From positions 6,935 to 70,934 of the forward strand of contig CAYTTC010000008.1 of NCBI GenBank assembly GCA_964440525.1: a stretch of 64,000 nucleotides of DNA, given 5' to 3'. This DNA is from DASWJZ01 sp964440525 (GTDB lineage Bacteria; Pseudomonadota; Alphaproteobacteria; Rhizobiales; Afifellaceae). The notes beneath the pieces were generated by a model. The model was not told the origin of the DNA, made no database searches, and saw only the letters and a program-made list of their open reading frames with translations. This document shows, piece by piece, positions 8,428-15,580 of the stretch. Position 1 is the first letter of the stretch; each line of letters opens with the position of its first letter. The translations under genes and the position numbers were made by a program.

Positions 8428-9209
8428 GAGGCGACCGATCGCGAGGCGGCGCGTTCGTACTTGGCGAGGCGGCGCGCGGCGTTGGCTTCGCGCGCCAAGG
8501 TCTCGCCGACCGCTTTCAGCGCGCGCTCCACGAAAGCGATATGTGCCTCGGCCGCGCGGCGTGCGGCATCGAGATTACCCGCGGCTATGCCGGCATGGAT
8601 GCTGCGGTGTTGTTCCAGCAGGCTCAGCCGATAGGGGGCGTACGCGTAAAGCCGGTCGCGATTGTGAAAAACGCCTTCGGCCATGAGCTGGTAGGAGGAG
8701 CGCATCGTGTGGAGGAGGACAATGTTATGCGCGGCCTCGACAATCGCCATGTGGAACTCGACGTCGAGGCGCGATTCGGCCGCCGGATCGCCCTCAGCAT
8801 GTGCCGCCTCCATGGCGGCAAGGATGCGGTCGAGGATGGCGATGTCCGCCGCCGTCGCGCGTTCGGCGGCAAAGGCGGAGGCAAGGCCCTCCACCTCGCG
8901 GCGGAACTCCAGATAGTCGGCAATGGCTCGGGGATGGCGGCGGACCAGCCCGACCATCGGCTCTTTGAAGGCGGTGCCGAGAATCTCGGCAACATAGGTT
9001 CCCTCCCCTGGCCGCGACGCGACGAGATGACGGGCTTCCAGCTCCTTCAAGGCAGCGCGCAGGATCGGGCGCGATACGTCGAGCTCCGTCGAAAGCTCGC
9101 GCTCGGCCGGCAGCCGGTCGCCTGGCCGGAGCACGCCGTCGAGAACCAGGTCCTCGATCTGGCGGATGACCGTGTCGGCGGTTCGGTCGTGGACGATCTT
9201 GCGGAACAT
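8424..9209 (-). CDS. FadR/GntR-family transcriptional regulator of the lut/glc locus
   Basis: The protein has 261 residues: an N-terminal GntR winged helix (residues 5-75, with LRPGDRLPAERELSTELDVSR) and an all-helical FCD ligand domain with candidate metal ligands in DVEFHMAIVEAAHN, EQHRSIH and AEAHI. The ATG at 9209 gives the standard start of the family, although no strong ribosome binding site is seen. Relatives include LldR, GlcC and PdhR, which sense lactate, glycolate and pyruvate. It is first in the minus-strand operon and faces glcD, so autoregulation and divergent control are likely. The two 19-bp sites upstream are candidate operators. Confidence 0.88.
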   Translation of the reverse strand: MFRKIVHDRTADTVIRQIEDLVLDGVLRPGDRLPAERELSTELDVSRPILRAALKELEARHLVASRPGEGTYVAEILGTAFKEPMVGLVRRHPRAIADYLEFRREVEGLASAFAAERATAADIAILDRILAAMEAAHAEGDPAAESRLDVEFHMAIVEAAHNIVLLHTMRSSYQLMAEGVFHNRDRLYAYAPYRLSLLEQHRSIHAGIAAGNLDAARRAAEAHIAFVERALKAVGETLAREANAARRLAKYERAASRSVAS

Positions 9210-9259
9210 TGGCCGTGTTACGATAAAGAGGGGCTCACGATAGAGAGCGAGCGCCGCCG

Positions 9260-9278
9260 TGGTCAATTCTTTTGTCCA
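9260..9278. promoter_or_regulatory. Candidate GntR operator 1
   Basis: The 19-mer TGGTCAATTCTTTTGTCCA is an imperfect inverted repeat (TGG...CCA). It lies 50 bases upstream of the regulator start. It resembles the second site at 9373-9391 in length, the first eight bases and the final CCA, as expected for a dimeric FadR-type repressor. Confidence 0.5.
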
Positions 9279-9372
9279 AGGGCAGCAAAACCTGCCGCCC
9301 GGGCGACCCTCGCCTTGGTAACAAACGCTAGATTCGAAGCTCGACAAGCCACGGCCGAAATGGTCTGTTACG

Positions 9373-9391
9373 TGGTCAATAAAATAGACCA
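9373..9391. promoter_or_regulatory. Candidate GntR operator 2
   Basis: The 19-mer TGGTCAATAAAATAGACCA has perfect TGGTC/GACCA arms around a nine-base AT-rich centre. It lies about 35 bases before the glcD start. It shares TGGTCAAT with site 1 (9260-9278). The distance between the sites is 113 bp, so looping or separate control of the two divergent promoters are both possible. Confidence 0.55.
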
Positions 9392-9425
9392 CCGAAGAAT
9401 GACAGATTGACGACGGGATAGGCGA

Positions 9426-10919
9426 ATGTCGCTGGCGATGCCAAAACCGAAAGCCGACGTGATGGCCCGAAGCGCCGCGATCGCGAAGGATCTCAGCGCC
9501 ATCGTGCCGGGCGAGGGTGTGGTCTCCAACCCCGAGGAGCTCAGACCCTTCGAGAGCGACGGGCTGACCGCCTACCGCCAGATGCCGATGCTGGTGGTGC
9601 TTCCGGAAACGGTCGAGCAGGTGAGCCAGGTCCTTCGCTACTGCTACGAGAACGGGATCCGCGTGGTGCCGCGCGGCTCCGGCACGTCGCTCTCGGGCGG
9701 GGCTTTGCCGCTCGCCGACGGCGTCCTCCTCGTCATGTCGAAGTTCAACAAGATCCTCGACATCGACTTCGACAACCGCGCCGTGGTGGTGCAGCCGGGC
9801 GTCACCAATCTCGGTGTGACCAACGCCGTGGTGCATCGCGGCTTCTACTACGCGCCTGACCCATCCTCGCAGATCGCCTGCTCGATCGGCGGCAACGTCG
9901 CGGAAAATTCCGGCGGCGTGCATTGCCTGAAATACGGGTTGACCGCCAACAACGTGCTCGGGATCGAGATGGTGCTGATCACCGGCGAGGTGATACGGCT
10001 CGGCGGAAAACATCTCGACGCAGAGGGCTACGACCTCCTCGGCCTGATGACAGGATCGGAGGGGCTGCTCGCCGTCGTCACCGAGGTGACGGTCCGGATT
10101 CTCCGATCGCCGGAGACGGCGCGCGCCGTGCTCATCGGTTTTTCGTCGAGCGAAGACGCCGGCCGCTGCGTCGCAGACATCATCGGGGCGGGCATCATTC
10201 CTGGCGGCATGGAGATGATGGACCGGCCGGCGATCCACGCGGCGGAAGATTTCGTGCATGCCGGCTATCCGCGCGACGTGGAGGCGCTCCTCATCGTCGA
10301 GCTCGACGGCCCGCAGCGCGAGGTCACGCATCTCCTGAAGCGCGTCGAGGAGATCGCGCGGGGAGACGGTGCGGTCAATATCAGAGTCTCGAACAGTGAA
10401 GCGGAGCGGCTCGCCTTCTGGGCTGGCCGCAAGGCTGCCTTCCCCGCCGTCGGGCGGATATCGCCGGATTATTATTGCATGGACGGCACGATTCCGCGGA
10501 AGGAGCTGCCGCGCGTGCTGCACCGTGTGCGCGAGCTGTCGGCCCAATACGGGCTTCGCGTGGCCAATGTTTTTCATGCCGGCGACGGCAATTTGCACCC
10601 GCTCATCCTCTACGACGCCAACAAGCCTGACGAACTCGAGAAGGCGGAGGCTTTTGGCGCGGATATCCTGCGGCTCTGCGTGGAGGTCGGCGGCGTCCTG
10701 ACCGGCGAGCACGGCGTTGGGGTGGAAAAGCGCGACCTGATGCCGGAAATGTTCAACAAGGCCGACCTCGCGCAGCAGGAACGGGTGAAGTGCGCCTTCG
10801 ACCCAAAACACCTGCTCAATCCCGGAAAAGTGTTTCCCGAGCTGCATCGCTGCGCCGAGCTCGGCCGCATGCATGTTCACAAGGGGCAGGTGGCGTTTCC
10901 GGATCTGCCCAGATTTTGA
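9426..10919 (+). CDS. glcD: Glycolate oxidase subunit GlcD (FAD-binding)
   Basis: The protein has 497 residues, the normal size for GlcD. It has a PCMH-type FAD-binding domain (about residues 50-230, with RGSGTSLSGGALPL) and a FAD-oxidase C-terminal domain with NVFHAGDGNLHPL and GVLTGEHGVGVEKRDLM. It oxidises glycolate (or a similar 2-hydroxy acid) to glyoxylate. Electrons pass to the iron-sulfur subunit GlcF. It opens the glcDEF operon opposite the GntR regulator, with GGGATAGGCGA before the ATG. Confidence 0.95.
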   Translation: MSLAMPKPKADVMARSAAIAKDLSAIVPGEGVVSNPEELRPFESDGLTAYRQMPMLVVLPETVEQVSQVLRYCYENGIRVVPRGSGTSLSGGALPLADGVLLVMSKFNKILDIDFDNRAVVVQPGVTNLGVTNAVVHRGFYYAPDPSSQIACSIGGNVAENSGGVHCLKYGLTANNVLGIEMVLITGEVIRLGGKHLDAEGYDLLGLMTGSEGLLAVVTEVTVRILRSPETARAVLIGFSSSEDAGRCVADIIGAGIIPGGMEMMDRPAIHAAEDFVHAGYPRDVEALLIVELDGPQREVTHLLKRVEEIARGDGAVNIRVSNSEAERLAFWAGRKAAFPAVGRISPDYYCMDGTIPRKELPRVLHRVRELSAQYGLRVANVFHAGDGNLHPLILYDANKPDELEKAEAFGADILRLCVEVGGVLTGEHGVGVEKRDLMPEMFNKADLAQQERVKCAFDPKHLLNPGKVFPELHRCAELGRMHVHKGQVAFPDLPRF

Positions 10920-10936
10920 GGCCGGCGGTTGGGGGT

Positions 10937-12166
10937 ATGACAACCTCAGTCTTGCGTCCCGACAGCGCCGAGGGCGTGCTCGAAGCGGTGCGCTGGGCGG
11001 CCGCCGAGGAGGTTCCGCTCGAGATCCATGGGCACGGCTCGAAGCGCGGCGTCGGACGCCCGGTGCAGGCGGAATATGGGCTCGATCTCTCCGATCTCGT
11101 CGGCGTCACACTCTATGAGCCGGAGGAGCTGGTGCTTTCCGCCAACGCCGGCACGCCGCTCGCCGAGATCGAGCGGCTTCTTGCTGAGCACAATCAGATG
11201 CTCGCCTTCGAGCCGATGGATTTCGGGCCGCTCTTCGGCGCGACGCGCGGGCGCGGCACGATCGGCGGCGTGCTGGCGACAAATTGCAGCGGGCCGCGCC
11301 GGATCAAAGCGGGCGCCGCGCGCGACCATATCCTCGGCATCAAAGCCGTCTCCGGACGCGGCGAGGCCTTCAAGTCCGGCGGGCGCGTGGTGAAGAACGT
11401 CACCGGCTACGACCTCTCCAAGGGTCTCGCCGGCTCCTGGGGCACGCTCGCCGTCGTCACCGAGGCGACCTTTAAGGTGCTGCCGCGGCCGGAAGCGGTG
11501 GCGACGCTCGTCGTCGCCGGCCTCGACGACCTGACCGCCGTGACGGCGCTCTGCAAGGCGATGGGAACGCCGCTCGACGTCTCCGGCGCGGCGCATCTGC
11601 CCGATGCGGTGGCCGCCGAGATTCCCGACGCCTCCTTCGCCTCCGGGGGTAGGGCGGCAACGCTCATCCGCCTGGAAGGCATTCCGCCCTCGGTGGACTT
11701 TCGGGCGCAGAAGCTGACGGCGGCCATCGGCCGGCTCGGCGAGGTCTCCGTGCTGGAAGCGGACGCTTCCGACGCGACCTGGCGCGCCGTGCGCGACGCC
11801 GAAGTCTTCGGCTCGACGTCGCATCCCATCTGGCGCATCAGCGTGGCGCCGAGCGACGGTCCGACGGTGATCGCAGCACTCAGGGAGCGCCACGCCATCC
11901 GCTATTTCTACGATTGGTCTGGCGGGCTCATCTGGATCGAGGCGAGCGATGCCGGAACGGGCGGCTTGGCGCGCGAAATCCGCACCGCGGTCGCGGCGAT
12001 CGGCGGCGGCCACGCCACGCTGATGCGTGGCAGTCCGGCGCTCCGCGCGGCGGTCACCCCCTTCGAGCCGCAGCCGGAGGCGCTGGCGGCGCTGTCGCGG
12101 AGGCTGAAGGAGCAATTCGACCCGCGCGGCATCCTCAATCCCGGGCGGATGGTGGCGGGCGGCTGA
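10937..12166 (+). CDS. glcE: Glycolate oxidase subunit GlcE (FAD-binding)
   Basis: The protein has 409 residues and is the second, shorter FAD-domain subunit of glycolate oxidase. It shows the PCMH core GHGSKRGVGRP near residue 35 and RVVKNVTGYDLSKGLAGSWGTLAVVTE around residues 155-180, which is typical of GlcE. The ATG at 10937 lies 17 bases after the glcD stop and follows GGTTGGGGG. The stop overlaps the glcF start by one base (TGATG), so the two are coupled. Confidence 0.94.
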   Translation: MTTSVLRPDSAEGVLEAVRWAAAEEVPLEIHGHGSKRGVGRPVQAEYGLDLSDLVGVTLYEPEELVLSANAGTPLAEIERLLAEHNQMLAFEPMDFGPLFGATRGRGTIGGVLATNCSGPRRIKAGAARDHILGIKAVSGRGEAFKSGGRVVKNVTGYDLSKGLAGSWGTLAVVTEATFKVLPRPEAVATLVVAGLDDLTAVTALCKAMGTPLDVSGAAHLPDAVAAEIPDASFASGGRAATLIRLEGIPPSVDFRAQKLTAAIGRLGEVSVLEADASDATWRAVRDAEVFGSTSHPIWRISVAPSDGPTVIAALRERHAIRYFYDWSGGLIWIEASDAGTGGLAREIRTAVAAIGGGHATLMRGSPALRAAVTPFEPQPEALAALSRRLKEQFDPRGILNPGRMVAGG

Positions 12167-13506
12167 TGCAGACCTCGTTCTCGCTGGCGCAACTCGCCGA
12201 TCCGGACATCGCGGAGGCCGATTCGATTCTGCGGCGCTGCGTGCATTGCGGCTTCTGCCTCGCCACCTGCCCGACCTATCTGGAGCTCGGCAACGAGCTC
12301 GATTCGCCGCGCGGAAGAATCTACCTCATCAAGGACATGCTGGAGAACGACAAGCCGGCATCGGCGCAGGTTGCGACTCATATCGACCGCTGCCTCTCCT
12401 GTCTTTCGTGCGTGAGCACCTGCCCGTCGGGCGTCGATTACATGCACCTTGTCGATCAGGCGCGAGTGCGGATCGAGAAGACCTACAAGAGGCCGTTCGC
12501 CGACCGGCTGGTGCGGACGCTCCTTGCGCAGGTCCTCCCCTATCGCCGCCGGTTTCGCTTCGCGCTTCGCCTGGCCAAGCTCGCGCGGCCGTTCATTCCG
12601 ATGCTGAGAGGCTTCGGGATCGCCGGCGACCGTCTCGAAACCATGCTGCGGCTCGCCCCCGAAAGACTGCCGGCGAAGTCCAGCATCCGAGCCGGCGTGA
12701 GCTTCACGCCCGAGGGTCCGCGACGCAGCCGCGTGGCGCTTCTGAATGGCTGCGCCCAGGCGGTGCTCGATCCGGGGATAAACATTGCGACGGTCAGACT
12801 GCTCAGCCGCTTCGGCGTCGAGGTCGTGTTTGCCAAGGGGGAGGCCTGCTGCGGGGCAATAGTCCACCATATGGGGCGCCAGCGCCAGGCGCGCCGCCTC
12901 GCCCGCGCCAACATCGATGCCTGGATCGACGAGATCGATGGCGAGGGGCTCGACGCCATCCTCATCACCACGTCGGGGTGCGGCACGACGATCAAGGATT
13001 ACGGCCATCTTTTTCGCAACGACCCGGCTTACGCGAAAAAGGCGGCGCGCGTCGCGGCGCTGGCGCTCGACGTGACCGAGTATCTCGCACGGCTCGACCT
13101 GCCGCCCGGCCAGCGCGGCTCCGACCTCATCGTCGCCTACCACTCCGCCTGCTCGCTGCAGCACGGACAGGGCATTACGACGATCCCGAAGGTGCTCCTC
13201 AGACAAGCCGGCTTCGAGGTGCGCGACATTCCCGAAGGCCACATCTGCTGCGGCTCGGCCGGGACCTACAACATCCTGCAGCCCGAAATCGCGCGGCGGC
13301 TGCGCGACCGAAAAGTCCGCAACATCGAAGCCGTCGCGCCCGACGTGATCGCTACCGGCAACATCGGTTGCATCACCCAGATCGCCTCCGGCACGATCGT
13401 TCCGGTGCTGCATACGGTCGAGCTGCTCGACTGGGCCTATGGCAACGAGCAGGCGGATTTTCTGCGCCGACGGATCGGCGCGCCGCACGGACGAGGCGGG
13501 GCGTGA
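12166..13506 (+). CDS. glcF: Glycolate oxidase iron-sulfur subunit GlcF
   Basis: The protein has 446 residues. Two [4Fe-4S] motifs lie near the N-terminus, CVHCGFCLATCP and CLSCLSCVSTCP. Two CCG domains follow, with CCGAIVHHMGR and CCGSAGTYNIL. It carries electrons from the GlcD/GlcE flavins to the membrane quinone pool. Translation starts in the TGATG overlap with glcE. No obvious terminator is seen after the stop; the following 370 bases change in composition. Confidence 0.95.
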   Translation: MQTSFSLAQLADPDIAEADSILRRCVHCGFCLATCPTYLELGNELDSPRGRIYLIKDMLENDKPASAQVATHIDRCLSCLSCVSTCPSGVDYMHLVDQARVRIEKTYKRPFADRLVRTLLAQVLPYRRRFRFALRLAKLARPFIPMLRGFGIAGDRLETMLRLAPERLPAKSSIRAGVSFTPEGPRRSRVALLNGCAQAVLDPGINIATVRLLSRFGVEVVFAKGEACCGAIVHHMGRQRQARRLARANIDAWIDEIDGEGLDAILITTSGCGTTIKDYGHLFRNDPAYAKKAARVAALALDVTEYLARLDLPPGQRGSDLIVAYHSACSLQHGQGITTIPKVLLRQAGFEVRDIPEGHICCGSAGTYNILQPEIARRLRDRKVRNIEAVAPDVIATGNIGCITQIASGTIVPVLHTVELLDWAYGNEQADFLRRRIGAPHGRGGA

Positions 13507-13879
13507 GGCGGCGGTAGTGTCTCTGTTTGAAATTTGCGGGATTAGGCAGCAGATGCACCAAGCTCGCTATCTTGCGTCGTTTGCGAGCTGCCGCTGGGCC
13601 GCATCCTCATTCGGATCGCAGCAAGTGCCATAGGCTTCTTGCGCCTAGGGACCCACGCCAGCACTACGGCGATGATGGTTTCTAGTCGCTCGCGGTCAAC
13701 CGATTCCATCCTACCGGTATAGGAATAATGCTCCCTATCCCCGTATAGGAATATGTTTCTGATATTGCATTTGGCGGACCCAAGGGTATGCAGGCCGACA
13801 GCGAATCAGTTCTGGAGGCGTCGAAGGGATACTCGCGCCCATTGTTCGGCGCGGGGACCGTGAGAGACGTGCTGTTGCC
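13507..13879. other. Non-coding stretch with a direct repeat, lower GC
   Basis: No clear gene lies between glcF and the DUF3800 gene. The GC content falls compared with the flanking operons. GTATAGGAATA occurs twice, at 13717-13727 and 13743-13753, a 26-bp period, and CCTAT-N6-ATAGG overlaps the second copy. These could be operator half-sites for the downstream gene. A 36-residue reading frame starts at 13788. Confidence 0.5.
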
Positions 13880-13898
13880 GTGTTGGCTTGCTACTTAG
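13788..13898 (+). CDS. Possible 36-residue leader ORF overlapping the DUF3800 start
   Basis: An ATG-started frame begins MQADSESVLEASKG and ends at a TAG inside the first codons of the DUF3800 gene, in another frame. It could be a coupled leader peptide, because the DUF3800 gene itself has only a GTG start with no clear ribosome binding site. It may equally be chance. No family is recognised. Confidence 0.25.
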   Translation: MQADSESVLEASKGYSRPLFGAGTVRDVLLPCWLAT

Positions 13899-14653
13899 AC
13901 GACAGCGGAACCGACCCAGCCTCCACCGTCGTGACCTTGGCGGGCTTTGTGGCCCCAATCCGTCTTTGGTCACAGTATGAGCTTGCAGCTGCGGAGGTGT
14001 ACCAGCGCTACGGCGTCACCCTCCTTCATGCTCGCGATTTGCACGCGACCGACGGCGAGTTCAAGAACTGGCGGAGGATCAAGAAACAGAGCTTTTGCGT
14101 AGAACTCTCAAGCCATATGAGACGGATTATGCCGTTCGGCATTTCGATCTCAGTTGAGAAAAGCGCTTATTTGCAAAGGAAGAAGGAATACGAAACTTGG
14201 GATACGTCATCCGCGTTCGGAATCGCGTTCATGCGGGTGCTTCTCTCGACCTACATCCATGTATTTTACGAAATGCATGGGGTGATGGAAACCCCGTCAA
14301 GCAGCTTGTCGATAATACTAGAGGATGGAAATAAGAACAACAATGAGGCTCTTATACTATTTAACGAATTCAAGCACAACAGGAACCTGACTAAACTGGC
14401 TTCCCTGTCATTTGCCGGAAAGAGCGATACACTTGCAATTCAATTCGCCGACCTTCTAGCGTTCTATTCTAGGAGATGGATGGATCAATGCGTCCGATCC
14501 GAGAAAATGGTTCAGAAGCCCGTAATACTGACACTCATCTCCAATCGCCTCCAAGTTCGGAGCGAGGGGATAACCGATTTCATCAAGTTTGAGGATTTGA
14601 ACGATGCGCTACCCGGCCCCGATTGGGAGAGGGTGGTGTATCCGCCTCGCTAG
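13880..14653 (+). CDS. DUF3800 domain protein
   Basis: The protein has 257 residues and belongs to the DUF3800 family, recognised by the start ACYLDDSGTDP, the HARDLHATDGEFKNW block (around residues 50-65) and the late acidic segment IQFADLLAFYSRR (around 195-207). The acidic residues at both ends resemble a nuclease-like metal site, but activity is unproven. The gene is clearly less GC-rich than its neighbours and uses A/T-ending codons (ATA, TTA, AAT), a sign of transfer. The start is a GTG; an upstream start is possible because the frame is open for some distance. DUF3800 genes are often found on mobile or defence-rich DNA. Confidence 0.8.
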   Translation: MLACYLDDSGTDPASTVVTLAGFVAPIRLWSQYELAAAEVYQRYGVTLLHARDLHATDGEFKNWRRIKKQSFCVELSSHMRRIMPFGISISVEKSAYLQRKKEYETWDTSSAFGIAFMRVLLSTYIHVFYEMHGVMETPSSSLSIILEDGNKNNNEALILFNEFKHNRNLTKLASLSFAGKSDTLAIQFADLLAFYSRRWMDQCVRSEKMVQKPVILTLISNRLQVRSEGITDFIKFEDLNDALPGPDWERVVYPPR

Positions 14654-14698
14654 CATTGGTTTCGGAAAAGGCGGCGCCTCGCTCCTCCACAGAGCTGG

Positions 14699-15382
14699 TT
14701 AGCCTGCGTCGTGGTGCTCCGACGGGTTTTGGGCCTTTTTGGCCTCGGCGGCCTTCAAGATCTCGCGTGCCTTCGCTAGGTTCTGCCGGCTGTATTTCCG
14801 CGGATCCATTGTTGCCATCTGAAAATAGAGATTTTCGATTGTGTAGAGCGCCCGATCGGAATCGCGAAGGATTAGCTTCACGGTTTGGTTGATCAGCGGC
14901 AATGTCTTGTCGGCGAACTCGAAGCCCTCCGCCGGGACCGCAACAGTCAGCAAGAGGTCGTTAATTGCGCGGTCTGTATCGCTCTCGGCAAAACCCCGAA
15001 CCGTCTTCAGCGAACTATTTTCGAGAAAGCGGCTACAGGCGAAAGTCACTGTCTTTGCATCGGGCAAAGGGCGCATCGACAGCATCTTGCCGAGAAGTCT
15101 GAGGTCTGCAGCGATGGCGAGAGTATCCGAACGCAATCGGTCCTTTTCCTCCGTCATTTTGACCAGAACGGCAGACCGCCATTGCAAGCCGCTAAGATAG
15201 TACTGTGCAAGGATGACAGAGAAGGTCGCGAGCGCGACGACCGCGGGCACGAGCGCACTGAGGACGTCGAGCCCTACGAAGCCGATGAGCGCCAACGCGG
15301 TCAGCGTCAGCGCTGCGCACGTCGCTCCGCCGAGCACCACCGCAGCGATGATGAGACGCCAATCTTTCATGCTCACCATCAT
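14699..15382 (-). CDS. Uncharacterised two-helix membrane protein
   Basis: The protein has 227 residues and is not recognised. Two membrane helices (about residues 8-35 and 40-62) are followed by a roughly 160-residue, charged, helical cytoplasmic domain. There are alternative starts at 15382, 15379 and 15370. It is convergent with the DUF3800 gene, 45 bases away. Composition is intermediate between the DUF3800 gene and the host. The architecture (short membrane anchor plus soluble domain) is compatible with an accessory or sensing role, but nothing in the sequence assigns one. Confidence 0.6.
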   Translation of the reverse strand: MMVSMKDWRLIIAAVVLGGATCAALTLTALALIGFVGLDVLSALVPAVVALATFSVILAQYYLSGLQWRSAVLVKMTEEKDRLRSDTLAIAADLRLLGKMLSMRPLPDAKTVTFACSRFLENSSLKTVRGFAESDTDRAINDLLLTVAVPAEGFEFADKTLPLINQTVKLILRDSDRALYTIENLYFQMATMDPRKYSRQNLAKAREILKAAEAKKAQNPSEHHDAG

Positions 15383-15429
15383 AGAGCGCCGACTGAGCGG
15401 GCGGAAAGCGGCAGATGGCGGCCCATGAA

Positions 15430-15454
15430 AAAGTCCGGCGCTGGGCCGGGCTTT
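15430..15454. terminator. Terminator-like hairpin upstream of the membrane protein gene
   Basis: A 10-bp stem, AAAGTCCGGC / GCCGGGCTTT with one G-T pair, has a five-base loop. On the minus strand it is followed by a run of five T. No minus-strand gene ends here, so it could act as a leader attenuator for the gene starting at 15382 or stop antisense transcription from glcB. Confidence 0.4.
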
Positions 15455-15580
15455 GGAATTTCATCTGATGGGTTACTTTTGCGGTAGTCGCGGCGGTACG
15501 ATCCTTCTAAGCGCCGCCTCGATTGCTGCTCCGTCGCGCGACGCATATCGTGGGCTGCAACGACAATATCGGGGGATGCG

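Noticed and set aside
8424..10943. An 839-residue minus-strand frame covering the regulator and running opposite glcD
   Set aside because: Only the part from 9209 to 8424 has GntR/FCD features. The remainder is the antisense shadow of glcD and has no family features.
11908..13488. A 526-residue minus-strand frame opposite glcE/glcF
   Set aside because: It is antisense to a complete GlcF with intact iron-sulfur motifs, and no recognisable domain is present.
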